Source: Megalobrama amblycephala (taxonomy: Eukaryota > Chordata > Actinopteri > Cypriniformes > Xenocyprididae). From it: a stretch of 64,000 nt of DNA. Of the stretch, positions 45,741 to 56,964 are shown piece after piece. Under the pieces are notes generated by a model that was not told where the DNA came from, did not search any database, and worked only from the letters and a program-made list of their open reading frames with translations. Within the stretch, counting starts at the first letter, position 1; each line of letters opens with the position of its first letter. The position numbers were made by a program, and so were the translations under genes. The stretch spans positions 39,912,674-39,976,673 of the forward strand of contig NC_063061.1 of the NCBI RefSeq assembly GCF_018812025.1, written 5' to 3'.

Positions 45741-46333
45741 CTAGAAATCACAAACATATATCAGATTATTTTTGGGTTTGTTTTTATGTTCTCAATCTAT
45801 AACACTTTCTGTCAATGAAACACAATCAAACATCTGTGAACTTTCATCTGTGACTCTGAATCTCTCTGAATGTGACACTTTATGACATTATGAGTGTAAC
45901 AGGAGAGCAGGTTTGGTTGTAACACTTCAGCATGTGTAACTCACTGAATTTTTTTAGCTAGAGTTCTCAAACATTTAGACAAAAGAACATTTGTTCTAGC
46001 AGTATTTATGCTTAATGAACATCAACTCCAGTATACCTGTGTATAGAACATGAAGATCTAACCACAAAAATAGATATAGATAGATAGATAGATAGATAGA
46101 TAAATAACATTGTAAATTAGTGTGTATATGTGTGAATATTTTCAATCAGAATAACAATGTTTTGAATCCATTGGGCCCAGAAACAGCACAGTGCACAATT
46201 TACACACTTCCTTTGGTTTTGAGCTGACAAAAGACATACAGACGTATATTTTTCTGTATTTCCCTGATTGATGTTAAAACTCTCCCCATGTTACATCTGG
46301 TCTCCCCTGTAGTAAAATAAGAGTCACACTCAC

Positions 46334-46508
46334 AGTTAGTCATTATTCCCTCCATACTGTGATGTCTCTTGTGTCTCAGTTCTCTTTTCTCTTGAGATCC
46401 ACTGGTTTGTGTCTCCATTTCTCTCTCTGTCTTCTTGTTTTCTGCTGCTCTGTGATTTCTGAGGCTCCAGCAGTTTTCTGGATGTGTGATTTTCTTTCTC
46501 CGCTTCAT
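46334..46508 (-). CDS. Penultimate exon, two-exon gene copy B
   Basis: 58 codons plus one base, the same length as copy A. It starts MKRRKKITHPENCWSLRNHR, passes through AENKKTEREMETQTSGSQEK and ends HHSMEGIMTN at donor T|gtgagtg. About 47 of 58 residues equal copy A. The intron (45741-46333) is 593 bp, longer than in copy A, and holds a (GATA)n microsatellite at 46076-46105. The preserved frame, length and splice sites in two copies suggest real coding exons, or a very recent duplication. Confidence 0.5.
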
Positions 46509-48036
46509 CTGAATCTGTTCAATCACACACAAGTTCACTTAATTTTTAGAATTTAGGTTTAATTTGACTTTAGCTGCATGCTTAAAGCTGCAGTCCGTAA
46601 CTTTTTTTGGTTAAAATTATCTAAAATCGATTTTTGAGCAAGTATATAACCAGCAGTGTTCAAAACTATCTCCTTAGCATGATTCACAATGGTAAGCTTG
46701 TAATATTGTTTTATAATAAAATCAGTACAATGTCACATAGAGAATTACGTCGGCTGGGTCGTAGTCTCACGGACACAAACTCATCAGTTCTGATCATAGA
46801 CAGAGGATGCAGGGTCAATATTTACCTTTAAGCTGGTCACGCTCTGCTTACTCATAACAAAAAGTGTAATTTTTTTGTATATTCACGAAAACTGCAACTT
46901 ACTAAGGCAGTGATAGTCAGAAATCGAAAGATCTCAAATGATGTGCTCCATTCATTGAGCCTTATGATCTTCCTGCACACAGATTTGTGTTAACACCAGA
47001 CTCCACTTTAATCTACTATAAATAATGATTTAAGAATAATGCATAATGAATCAAAAAGAACATTTTATTCTGGAAAATCAAACCTTACAGTACAAATCTT
47101 GCCTTTCATTGTTTACCCAAAGACCGCTGGGAGTCAGCCGTAAAAGGAAAAGGAAGAGAGTCACTACCAGAGAGATGCAAAATAATACGAATTTATTTTA
47201 CAATAAGGGTTTAGTGTCAGGGGCAGACAAGGCCAAAATAACAAACAAAACAGTCTTTTTTTTTTACCTCTACACTTCCTAAACCAAAATGAAAGAAAAA
47301 AAAAAAACTACAGTATAAACTTACCTGACTCCCTAAACCAAAAACAGTGTGAAAATATGAGCAAAATAAAACTTAACTTGGCAAAACGTAATTTATAAAA
47401 GATATTTACAAAAGATACAGGTATATACAAGTCTGTAGCAGGGGCGCAGGAGACATTTTCAAAGTGGGGGGGACCAAATTGTAAGCAAAAGCCCAGATAG
47501 TAAGATCAGATTTCCAGATATTGGGCCACCACTTCAGGCTCACCATCGGACCACCATCATATATTAAGCTCCTAAGCACTGGGACCATTTTGTGGATTTC
47601 CGACTGGATTTGGCGTACCCAAATTGAAAAGCTTCCCAAACCCACATACAGTGCTCTAAATACAACATCATGGTGTCGTTTTACAGGAAGCCCTTTGAAG
47701 TTACATAAAACACTCCTAAAAGTGACTAAAAAAACAAAAAAAAAAACACTCATACAGTGACTGAACAGGATGAAGAATTTCCTGCTGGTTAGATGAAAAA
47801 CAAAATGTTCTTACAGGTCAAATGTCTGTGAAAAACACTCTTTTGAAGGTCCATTCATCCCTCCTTCGCTCCGCTCGTCCTGTAAGAGTCTCTGGGATGA
47901 TGTAGTCTCATCCAACATCTCTGTCCCGTTTGTGTCCTTTATTATAGTCTATATGTCCTATATTATGATTATTGCTTCATTAAAATTGATTTTTCATCAG
48001 TTCCAGCTGCACACGTCAGTAGTTTCTGTCAGTGGT
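46509..48036. other. No gene; MITE ends
   Basis: 46585-46840 begins AAAGCTGCAGTCCGTAACTT, the left part of the MITE family whose right end is at 23871. At 47439 CAGGGGCGCAG followed by GGGGGGGACCAA matches the end of the hAT at the right edge of the window (62168), so a deletion derivative or solo end lies here. 47040-47290 has an open frame with no recognised motif. Confidence 0.45.
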
Positions 48037-48086
48037 TTATATTTCATCTGTCAGTGAATGACTCTCTACAGCTTCATCATGACAAA
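48037..48086 (-). CDS. Terminal exon, gene copy D
   Basis: The acceptor ttattttcttcag continues the phase-1 codon of the exon ending at 48177. It reads (F)CHDEAVESHSLTDEI and stops at 48037-48039. Short and acidic, in the same position relative to its partner exon as the terminal exons of copies A and B. The intron is only 90 bp (48087-48176). Confidence 0.35.
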
Positions 48087-48176
48087 CTGAAGAAAATAAA
48101 GATTATAGATCATGACATTTAATAAATCTTTATAAACAGTTCTAAATGTATGACCTTAAACTGTTAAAATACTCAC

Positions 48177-48291
48177 AGTTTGGTCTTATTGCTTCACACT
48201 GTCCTGATGATAAAAGGATCTTTTCTTCAATTCTGCAGATTGTGAGATTTAATGTTTTTTGTTCTTTTGCTTCTGAATCTTCAGATCTGGT
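48177..48291 (-). CDS. Penultimate exon, gene copy D
   Basis: The acceptor gtgtgacag opens ACC at 48291. The frame reads TRSEDSEAKEQKTLNL, TICRIEEKILLSSGQCEAIRPN and ends at donor T|gtgagta, phase 1. The last residues CEAIRPN are placed like MEGIMTN and MEGIMPT in copies B and A. Overall similarity is low, so it is either an old family member or a different gene with a coincident splice pattern. Confidence 0.35.
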
Positions 48292-48369
48292 CTGTCACAC
48301 ATCATCTCCAGTCCAGAAGGTTCATTAGCATTTTGTTCTCTGCTTAGGGAAAAAAACATTTAAAAAAAT

Positions 48370-49403
48370 ACAATTTATTATTTATATTTCTGCCATAGAA
48401 TGGCCTAAATTAAGAACATATACTACCATTCAAAAGTTTGGAAACATTACTATTTTTAATGTTTTTGAACAAAATCTCTTCTGCTCATTAAGGCTGCATT
48501 TATTTCATTGTAAATACAGAAAAAAAAAACAATAATATTTTGAAATGTTATTACAATAAAACAGAACTGTTTTCTATATGATTATATTGTCAAATATAAT
48601 TTATTCCAGTGACTGTAAAGCTGAATTTTCAGCATCATTACTCCAGTCTTCAGTGTCACATGATCCTTCAGAAATCATTCTGATATGATTTGATACTAAT
48701 AAAATTAATAAAACACATGAAGCATTTATTCAAAATATAAATCTTTTCTAACAATATAAATCTTTAATATCACTTTTTATCAATTTAACAGATCCGTACT
48801 GAATAAAAGTATTAATTTCTTTCAACAAAACTAAAGAAAAAAAATTTTACTGACCCAAAATTTTTGAACGGAAGTGTATATTGTTACAAGTGTATATTGT
48901 TATTGTTTCTATTTTAAATAAATGCTGATATTTTTTTTTTTTTTTTTTTACTTTTTATTCATCAAGGAATCCTGAATATCACAGGTTATAAAATAATATT
49001 AAGCAGCACGACTGTTTCCAACATTGATCATAAATCATCATATCAGAATGATTTCTGAAGGATCATGTGACACTGAAGACTGGAGTAATGATGCTGAAAA
49101 TTCAGCTTTGATCACAGGAATAAATTATATTTGACAATATAATCATATAGAAAACAGTTCTGTTTTATTGTATATATTTACTATATATTCACATAGAAAA
49201 CAGCTGATTTACATTGTAATAATATTTCACAATATTAATGTTTTTTCTGTATTTATTATGAAATAAATGCAGCCTTAATAAGCACAAGATACTTCGTTCA
49301 AAAACATTAAAAATAGTAATGTTTCCAAACTTTTGACTGGTAGTGTATGTTCTTAATTTAGACCATTCTATGGCTGAAATATAAATAATAAATTGTATTT
49401 TTG
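48370..49403. mobile_element. About 1-kb inverted-repeat element, CCATTCAAAAGTTTGG type
   Basis: The left arm (TACTACCATTCAAAAGTTTG, GTCACATGATCCTTCAGAAA) is inverted at the right (CAAACTTTTGACTGGTAGTG, TTTCTGAAGGATCATGTGAC). The inverted identity extends about 50 bp beyond the usual ACTACC terminus on both sides (ATAGAATGGCCTAAATTAAG), so the copied unit is larger than the common fish MITE. No coding sequence. Confidence 0.75.
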
Positions 49404-50125
49404 TTAAAGGACACCTATTATGCCCTCTTTCACAAGATGTAATATAAGTCTCTGGTCTGGTAAAGTTTCAGCTTAAAATACCCCACAAATTTGCCCCTAT
49501 TTGGGGGTAAGCAAAAACCTGCCTTTTACTATATTAATATATTGCTGGCTAAAAAAATAAATCCAAAATTGGTTGAAAAAAAATGGTTGGGTGGAAACAA
49601 CCCAATCCCTGGTTTTGTCCATATTTAACCCAGCATTTTTTAGAGTGTATTCTTCTGCTCAATGGTGACCCACAAAACTCAGAAACTCTTCAAATCCCAA
49701 CAGAACATTAAACACTAAAAGATCTCCACCAGTGGCGTAGCGTCTGGGCATGCAAGGTATGCACGTGCATATGCAACGTGATCTCATCAGAATACGTGTG
49801 TATTTTTACGTCCTGTTTGTCATGATGACGTCTAAAGTCCCCGCCAAAGGAAGTAGTCCCTTTTAGCAATTTGTTAGCAACCGCTGATTTTACGACACAG
49901 TAAAAGTTTAAAAATCACAAGTGGGTTATAACTGGTGTGTTTTATGTCATAGATCAAAACGTGAAAATATTTAGAGGCTTTGTTAACCACAGACCTTATT
50001 TCAGGCGATTTAGCAAAAACCCATTCAAAAAACCCATAGACTTTACGACGTTGGAACCGGAAGTCCTAAAATGCTAACTCGCTTCCGGGTTTTGCCTACA
50101 AAAATGCGTCATCCCTGAGGCACTC
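49404..50125. other. No gene; TTAA-type element fragment
   Basis: TTAAAGGACACCTATTATGC followed by the complement of the ATGTAATATAAG and GCTGAAAC blocks marks an inverted relative of the 1.4-kb family. At 49733 CAGTGGCGTAGCGTCTGGGC is another hAT-type start. No gene is visible. Confidence 0.45.
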
Positions 50126-50808
50126 TAGGGCTGCGTCCGAAAACCTAGGTAGCTGTCTTGCTGCCTTGCTGTCTTATAAGAGAATGACTTGTACGGCAGC
50201 GTTTGTGCATGAAGGCACCTCATGAAACTGATTTCGGACAGACTTCTGAGTAGGGATGTGTCACGATTTTCGAATATTCGATTAGTTGATTTAATTATAG
50301 AATATCGAATAGGTTGTGCGATTATCGTCTTAAAGGAATAGTTCACTTTTAAATAAACTTTTGCTTATAATTTACTCACCCCCATGTCATCCAAGATGTC
50401 CATGTCCTTCTTTCTTCAGTCGAAAAGAAATTAAGGTTTTTGATGAAAACATTCCAGGATTTTTCTCCATACAATGGGCTTGAATGGGCACCAGACGGTT
50501 CAAGGTCCTAAAGACAGTTTCAGTGCAGCTTCAAAGGGCTTTAAACAATACCAGACGATGAATAACGGTCTTATCTAGCGAAACGATCAGTCATTTAAAA
50601 AAAAAAAAAAAAAAAAAAATTAAGTTTTATAAGCACAAATGTTCTCCTTGCTCTGTTCTCGGATGCGCGTTCGTGACGTCACGTAATACGCAATTACATT
50701 GAAAAGGTCACGCTTGACATAGGCGGAAGTACAGATTCGGTGTTTACAACTTAAACGTGCAAATACTACAAATACAAACGCCGTTTACAAAAAAAAGGCA
50801 AAACAACA

Positions 50809-51055
50809 ATGTCGGACGAGGAGAAGATGAGTTTTTCACCCTGCCCTACCTTTTGAACCGGAATACACAGAGGAAGAAATTAGGCAGATGGAAGAGACTG
50901 CTGCGGCGACACACACCTCTCAAGCATCGGGCAGACGAAGATCTAACGAGACGTGGTGGTGCACATGTGGCAAATGCCAACCATTGCCAACAGAGGAAGA
51001 ATCTATAGATGCTGCCACGACTGGACCATTTCAATCCCGCCATTAGAATCAGTCG
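50809..51055 (+). pseudogene. P2X7 'ballast'-like cysteine-rich domain exon, frameshifted
   Basis: Starts ATG with MSDEEKMSF. A shift of frame then leads to FEPEYTEEEIRQMEE, an Arg/Ser linker, and WWCTCGKCQPLPTEEES. After a second small indel near 51008 it continues CCHDWTISIPPLES and reaches a donor TCG|gtgagt. The order CxCxxC, PT-E-ES, CC-(H) is the signature of the zinc-binding cytoplasmic domain that P2X7 receptors carry at their C-terminus, and FEP-x-EEE is the usual lead-in of related stand-alone fish proteins. There are no transmembrane or channel segments, so this is the domain alone. The two frame breaks make it a pseudogene, or the exon limits are wrong. The following exon is not identified. 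Confidence 0.6.
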
Positions 51056-51120
51056 GTGAGTCCCTGTTTCCATCTCGCTGCATTACCGGACAAAATTTCC
51101 ACCGTTACTGAGCAACAGCG

Positions 51121-51610
51121 AGGGGGTCGCACACCGGACGCGAAGCTCAGCGCAGAGCCACGTCTTTAAAATTCGAACGCATTGTTTTCTATGAGTGTAC
51201 ACACCGGCGGCGACATTCGGTGCCTGTCCGCGGCGCCCAGGAAGTTGTTCAAAATCCTGCTGCGCCACAGAGCGCCATGTACATTGTTTACATTAAATGT
51301 ATATATTTCTCTCAAATTGTCGTTAATGTACATACTGACTTCACCCTGTGCTGCAAGATACATCAGTTTTACATTCTTAGTTTAACAGCTTGAATAAAGT
51401 CTAAAAATGTATAATAAACGTAGCCTTTTCTTTCCTTTTGCTTTGTTGTGCCATTTTTCCATGTACACTAACCTCAGTGCGAAATATTAAAGCATATGTA
51501 ACGTTTCTCTGTTGACGTAAAACACTCCCATTGTGCAGCTCTTCTATCAGGAGTCGATTCAAAATTGAGCTCGCGCGTATATAATGTGCGCGGCCGGTGT
51601 GCGACCCCCT
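51121..51610. mobile_element. 490-bp element, TIR AGGGGGTCGCACACCGG
   Basis: The left end AGGGGGTCGCACACCGG is inverted at the right end (CCGGTGTGCGACCCCCT), and GAGCTCGCG/CGAAGCTC follow inside. It lies just downstream of the exon donor at 51056, so it interrupts the intron of the captured gene piece. No target duplication was recognised; non-coding. Confidence 0.8.
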
Positions 51611-51711
51611 TTAGAGGTGTTTTTGTTCTGATGGAGAAGGGTATGGCTGTCTGGTGGTACTGACACAGGAAGAACCATTAGTTGTTTTACCTTTTTTTTT
51701 GTAAACGGCGT

Positions 51712-51824
51712 GTGTCTCAATCAGCTCCCTAGTTCAGTAGTCAGGGCACTGATCAGGGAATCAGCCACATTCACTTTCATACTGATTCACGACCTAGGGA
51801 ACTAGGGAGCTGATCGAGACGCAG
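51712..51824. mobile_element. Hairpin MITE in the right arm of the foldback
   Basis: GTGTCTCAATCAGCTCCCTA pairs with TAGGGAGCTGATCGAGACGC. It interrupts right-arm sequence (GTAAACGGCG before and TAGTATTTGCATG after) that is continuous in the left arm, so it arrived after the arms were duplicated. Confidence 0.75.
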
Positions 51825-53149
51825 GGTTAGTATTTGCATGTTGTAAACACCGAATCTGTACTTCCGCCTATGTCAAGCGTGACCTTTTCAACGTAATTGC
51901 GTATTATGTGACGTCACGAACACGCATCCGAGAACAGAGCAAGGAGAACATTTGTGCTTAAAAAACTTAAACTTTTTTTAATTTTTTTAAAATGACTGAT
52001 CGTTTCGCTAGATAAGACCCTTATTCATCGTCTGGTATTGTTTAAAGCCCTTTGAAGCTGCACTGAAACTGTCTTTAGGACGTTGAACCGTCTGGTGCCC
52101 ATTCAAGCCCATTGTATGGAGAAAAATCCTGGAATGTTTTCATCAAAAACCTTAATTTCTTTTCGACTGAAGAAAGAAGGACATGGACATCTTGGATGAC
52201 ATGGGGGTGAGTAAATTATAAGCAAAAGTTTATTTAAAAGTGAACTAATCCTTTAATAAAATTCCCCATTTGATGCGGTGGTGACTTGTAACCAGAGGGT
52301 GGCGCACGCTGCCAGTAACGCACCTAAAAGCTGTCAATCAGCTCAGACATTGCCTCGCACACTAGACTTGTGCGGCATAGAACAGACACATTACAATTAA
52401 TTTTAACATAAGTGCCGTCATTCAGTCTGTTCACAATATGTTATTATGTGTTTAGGCAGCCAAAAATCATTATGGCTTGAGATAGGCTTGCTGCGATAGG
52501 CGGTGTTCAGCCACAACACCAGTATCATCACTTGCCCACCGCGGCACTGCCACCCACCGTCGTTTTTATTTTATTTTTTAACAGTAATAAAAATCATTTA
52601 GTTTAGTAAGAGAACAGACACTACAATTAAAATATAAATGTGTCTACTCAATTCAGCGCGAGCCGAACAAGAGTCGTAGCACAAATCCGCAACAGTCTCC
52701 TCACTTCGCCTCACTCTTGACTGACAAGACTACGGTGGAAGTTTTGGTTTCAAATCGAAATGTAAAAGCGTCCATTTAAGCGGGTTTGTCATTGTACTGC
52801 TTTGTTGTTGTGTTTTTCATTAAAAATAACAATAATCGCAGCATTCAAGCAATCGCCACTACCGAATTGGCGCTAATTTGAAAGTGAAAGTAAAAGGGTC
52901 ACGGCCACACGGGCATTCATAATGGTGCGGAGAGCGAGGGTTTTCAGTCTGCTCCGCACCGTAATGATTGACCGTGGCGTGAAAAAAAAATCGAAAGTGT
53001 GAATGGTCTCTCTCCCTCTCTCTTTCCGTTTATGTGCGTGCATGCGGGGGAGGGGTGCGATTTTCGAATAATATTCGAATAATTCCCAGCGATTTTCGAA
53101 TATTGTTTTTGCTTGAAATGCCCATCCCTACTTCTGAGGCAGCGTAACA

Positions 53150-55400
53150 GTTTAATGATCTAAGAAAACACCTGGAAAGTGTTGAATGAAATTATTAAGA
53201 ATAAAAAAGGTAAAACGGAAGACACTAATTATTTTCTGACAAAAGATAATATAGAAGTTACGGATATGACTTTAGCTGCAAATGAATTTAATGATTTTTT
53301 TGTTGGAGTTGGTCCAGGTTTGGCTGAGGGGTTTGCAAAGACTGGCAGTATAAATGATGTGTTAAGCAAGAATGTAAATATCTATGTTTGTTAAGGAAAC
53401 TGATGAAAAAGAAATTATAGAGATTGTTAAAACATTTAAGAGTAAAAAGTCAACTGACTGGAATGGTATTGACATGTTTATGATAAAAAGTATTATTGGT
53501 TGTGTTGTTAAACCTTTAACGCATGTATGTAATCAATCTTTGAAAACTGGAGTTTTTCCAGAAAAAATGAAAATGGCAAAAGTGATACCAATATATAAGG
53601 CTGGTGAAAAACATACACTTTCAAACTACAGACCTGTATCACTGCTCTCCCAATTTTCAAAAATACTAGAAAAAATATTCTCTAAAAGGCTCGATAATTT
53701 CATTACTAAACATAATATACTGTGTGATCAGCAATATGGTTTCAGGATTAATAGGACAACCTCACATGCACTTATTCAATTTGTGGAAGAAATAACAACA
53801 GCAATAGAACAAAAAAAATATGCAGTAGGGATATTCTTGGATCTTAAGAAAGCATTTGATACAGTAGACCACAATTTTTTGATTATGAAATTACACAAAT
53901 ATGGAATTAGGGGGACTGCACTTTCTTGGTTAAAAAGCTACTTACATAATCGACAACAATATGTTGAACTGCAAAACCATATTTCAAAGTCGAAGAAAAT
54001 TACTTGTGGGGTCCCCCAGGGGTCAGTGTTGGGACCATTGTTGTTTAACTTGTATATTAATAATGTATGGGAGGTGTCAAAAACACTGAAAACCATTTTG
54101 TTTGCTGATGATACTAATTTAATCTGTTCTGGAGAAAATATGGAACAACTCTTGGATACAGTGGAAAATGAATTAAAAAAGCTGAAGAGCTGGTTTGATG
54201 CAAATAAACTAACACTGAATCTAAGTAAAACTAAATTTATAATTTTTGGTAATCGTGCCACAATTTTAAACAAAAAGCTTATGATAAATGATATTGAAAT
54301 AGAAAGAGTAAAAGAATTTAAATTTTTGGGAGTAATAATTGATGAAAAATTATGTTGGAAGCCACATATACATTATATTAAGGCTAAAATATCCAAATCA
54401 ATTGCTATAAAATCAATTACCTATTAAATCAACAAACATTGTACATGTTGTATTGTTCCTTCATACTTCCATACATCACTTACTGTTTGGAGGTATGGGG
54501 AAACACTTACAAAACTAATACTGAACCAATATTTATCCTTCAAAAGAGAGCCTTAAAAATTGTAAATAAAACCACCTATAGAGCACCAACTACTCCACTG
54601 TTTATTAAATTAAAAGCACTAAAATTCAGAGATATTGTTGACTTTAAAACTGCACAAATTATGTATAAAATAAATAATCAACAGCTATCGAATAGTATTC
54701 AAGGGTTGTTTCAAATGAGAGAGAGCAAACATCACTTAAGAGGAACATTTGTATTTAAAAAGAAATGTATAAGAACAAATTCTAAATATCACTGCATCAC
54801 AACCAAAGGAGTTACTGTATGGAACAGCTGCAGTGAAGAGATAAAATCATGTACAACAATGAGTAACTTTAAAAGATTATTTAAACTGAATATATTAAAT
54901 GAATATGAAAAGGATTCGAGGTGATAGTAGTGTATACAGGTTCATTGGTTTACATGTTAAGTCTAGTATGGAGGTGTTATTACTTGATTTGCTATAGATA
55001 GTTGGAAATGAAGATGAAAAAAAAAAAGAAAACAAAAAGGGAATGTGTGTGTAGGCATGTATGTATGCATCTGTATCTATGTGAATGCATGGGTTTATGT
55101 GAATATAAGGTAGGTAGATATATGGTGTAGCCTATGTAAAGATGTATGTAGAAGAGAAGCATCAAATTGTTTTGTATTTAATTAAAGGATAAAAATAGAG
55201 AAATGGGGTAGGACTTGAAAAGTTTGTTATGAACTTCTTCCTACTCCTTTTTGAACATGGGAATTTCTATAATAATTTTGGAAGATTGTGCTGAGAAGTA
55301 TATGAGTTAAATTCAGCTGCTATTTTAATTTAATTTTATATATGTATGCATGTCTGTATATATATTTTTTTATTTTATTTACATGTTCAAATAAACTATT
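53150..55400 (+). mobile_element. CR1/L2-type LINE, 5' truncated
   Basis: Carries the reverse transcriptase and C-terminal part of a non-LTR element, a 3' UTR with GGGGTAGGACTTGAAAAGTT and GAACTTCTTCCTACTCCTTT, and a CAAATAAAC end near 55396, wording I associate with fish CR1/L2 (jockey-group) elements. ORF1 and the endonuclease domain are missing. It is inserted in the outer element, near 53150; target duplications are not resolved. Confidence 0.75.
53179..54924 (+). pseudogene. Reverse transcriptase of the CR1/L2-type LINE
   Basis: Three overlapping frames carry consecutive parts: 53179-53394, 53384-54427 and 54439-54924, so at least two frameshifts separate them. The middle frame holds palm block A FLDLKKAFDTVDH (about residue 150), block B GVPQGSVLGPLLFNLYINN (about 208), the catalytic FADD (about 241), KTKFIIFGN, and FKFLGVIIDEKLCWKP. 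The last frame carries CLEVWGNTYKTNTEPIFILQ and KRALKIVNK, the post-palm region. The catalytic Asp residues are intact but the frame is not. No RNase H domain follows, in contrast to the fragment at 59.9 kb. Elements of this kind copy their RNA into DNA at the chromosomal target. Confidence 0.85.
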
Positions 55401-56490
55401 ACAAATGAAATCTACAGCAGTATAGCGCGAGCTTTGATGAGAACTAAACAAATATGTAATTACTACAGTAGTAATTTCTCGATAGAAATGATATCAAAAT
55501 TGAAATATGTTGGTCAAAATCGTACATTTACACACAAACTGAGCAGCAAACGCAACTTTTGGACGCCATCTTTATTTTTCTAGCTCAAGTGTCACAGAAT
55601 GGAAAGCACAGGATTGTGGGATATCAAAGGCAGCTAAGGATACGTCTATGCTTCCTTCAAAAATCGATCTGAGGAAGGTATCTCAGGAAACAGGAAGTGA
55701 AGCTAACATTGGATTCGGACATGCCTTGATGCCTTCCTACCTTGAAATGTGTCCTCCGAAGGCAGCATTTTCCAGTTTTCGGACGCAGCCTATTAATCTC
55801 TCACTCTGTATTTCGAGGTACACGCATACACGGCACCTTACCTGAGCCAATCAGCGTCCAGAAACCTTGATCACGTGATCTCCCCCGCCCTCAGAGACGG
55901 ACGCTGAAGTTATAGCGGCATAATTGCTTATAAATCCTTTTATAGATTGTCTTTTGGATGATGGGTTGTGCGTGAATGCAGAAGTAACTCAATAGCCGAT
56001 GTAAACTTAATGTGCTCTTGTAAACGAGTTATTCCCGTGATGTAATGAGATGTGCTTATGTATGTGTGTATTCATAAGTGTGCTTCTATCCCTCTAGTTC
56101 GTATGTATATCTTGATTATTGTGTGTGCTAGAGATTTAACTTATTACATTTATGTTCCTGTTTGAAGCAAAGTTCGCTATATTTCTAAATATTTAATGGA
56201 AGAATTGTTGTAAACCACTTGCTACACGCATGCGCGTTCATAGCCCAGTTAGAGTGACGCCATACAAGCTGTGCAGCGCTAACAAGGTGTCAGGTTACAA
56301 CTGTGCGCTTCACAGAATATCTAACATAATATCGAAGCTGCACATAATATTAGATTTGCTTTAAATCTTTTGTGATTTAGTGTTCATGTTTAATTATTAA
56401 TCTTATTTATTGTATTGTATTATTGCCAATATGTTTAATTGTTGTAATTTATTATTATTATTATCGTGTATATTCATGTTTATGTTAGTG
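55401..56490. other. End of outer element, then no gene
   Basis: 55401-55792 is the right flank of the outer element. 55793-56490 is AT-rich with no recognised gene; an (ATT)n-like run lies near 56450. Confidence 0.4.
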
Positions 56491-56494
56491 TTAA

Positions 56495-56960
56495 AGGTCC
56501 CGTTCTTCGTGATCCCATGTTTCAAACTTTAGTTAGTGTGTAATGTTGTTGTTAGAGTATAAATAAAATGTGTAAAATTTTAAAGCTCAAAGTTCAATGC
56601 CAAGCGAGATATTTTATTTAACAGAAGTCGCCTGTTCTACAATAACAATAACACTGAGCGCGTGCATCTCCACGTTATGGTAAGAGGCGTGACCTTTCCG
56701 GGCAAGATGCGCTAAACTGCTGTCGAATCACAACACAGGAACCGCTGGCACAATCAGAACTCGTTACGTATTTCTGAAGGAGGGACTTCATAGAACAAGG
56801 AAGTCATCAGCCCGTTTTTATGACAGTGGAAACAGCGGTATACAGATAAGTAAATTATGTGAAAAATACTGTGTTTTTTTACACGCGAAACATGAACACA
56901 TGTTATATTGCACACTATAAACACAATCAAAGCTTCAAAAAACCACGAAAAACAGGACCT
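56495..56960. mobile_element. 466-bp TTAA-flanked foldback
   Basis: AGGTCCCGTTCTTCGTG at the left is inverted at the right (CACGAAAAACAGGACCT). TTAA lies outside both ends (56491-56494 and 56961-56964). The interior is non-coding. Confidence 0.85.
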
Positions 56961-56964
56961 TTAA

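Larger units (their letters stand above)
50334..52252. mobile_element. TTAA-flanked foldback carrying a captured exon
   Basis: Ends AGGAATAGTTCAC and GTGAACTAATCCT, flanked by TTAA at 50330-50333 and 52253-52256. The arms (about 50334-50808 and 51685-52252) are near-identical inverted copies, for example CGCTTGACATAGGCGGAAGT in the left arm. They extend inward to within a few bases of the ATG at 50809. Between the arms are a coding exon (50809-51055) and a 490-bp MITE; the right arm is further split by a small hairpin element (51712-51824). Confidence 0.85.
50251..53130. mobile_element. hAT element with perfect TSD CTTCTGAG
   Basis: Begins TAGGGATGTGTCACG and ends CCCATCCCTA. CTTCTGAG is repeated directly outside (50243-50250 and 53131-53138). 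Both ends carry GATTTTCGAATATT motifs. Most of its length is the inserted foldback 50334-52252; the remainder (52257-53130) is non-coding with a GC-richer promoter-like patch. Confidence 0.85.
50126..55792. mobile_element. Outer inverted-repeat element hosting a transposon nest
   Basis: Left end TAGGGCTGCGTCCGAAAACC, right end TTTTCGGACGCAGCCTA (reading outward), with matching GCTGCCTT/AAGGCAGC phrases inside. It encloses the hAT 50251-53130 and the LINE 53150-55400. Its own sequence is reduced to short pieces: 50126-50250, 53131-53150 and 55400-55792. An 8-bp target duplication is not evident. Confidence 0.6.

Noticed and set aside
53938..54273. 111-codon minus-strand frame
   Set aside because: Antisense shadow of the LINE reverse transcriptase, which carries all the family motifs on the plus strand.
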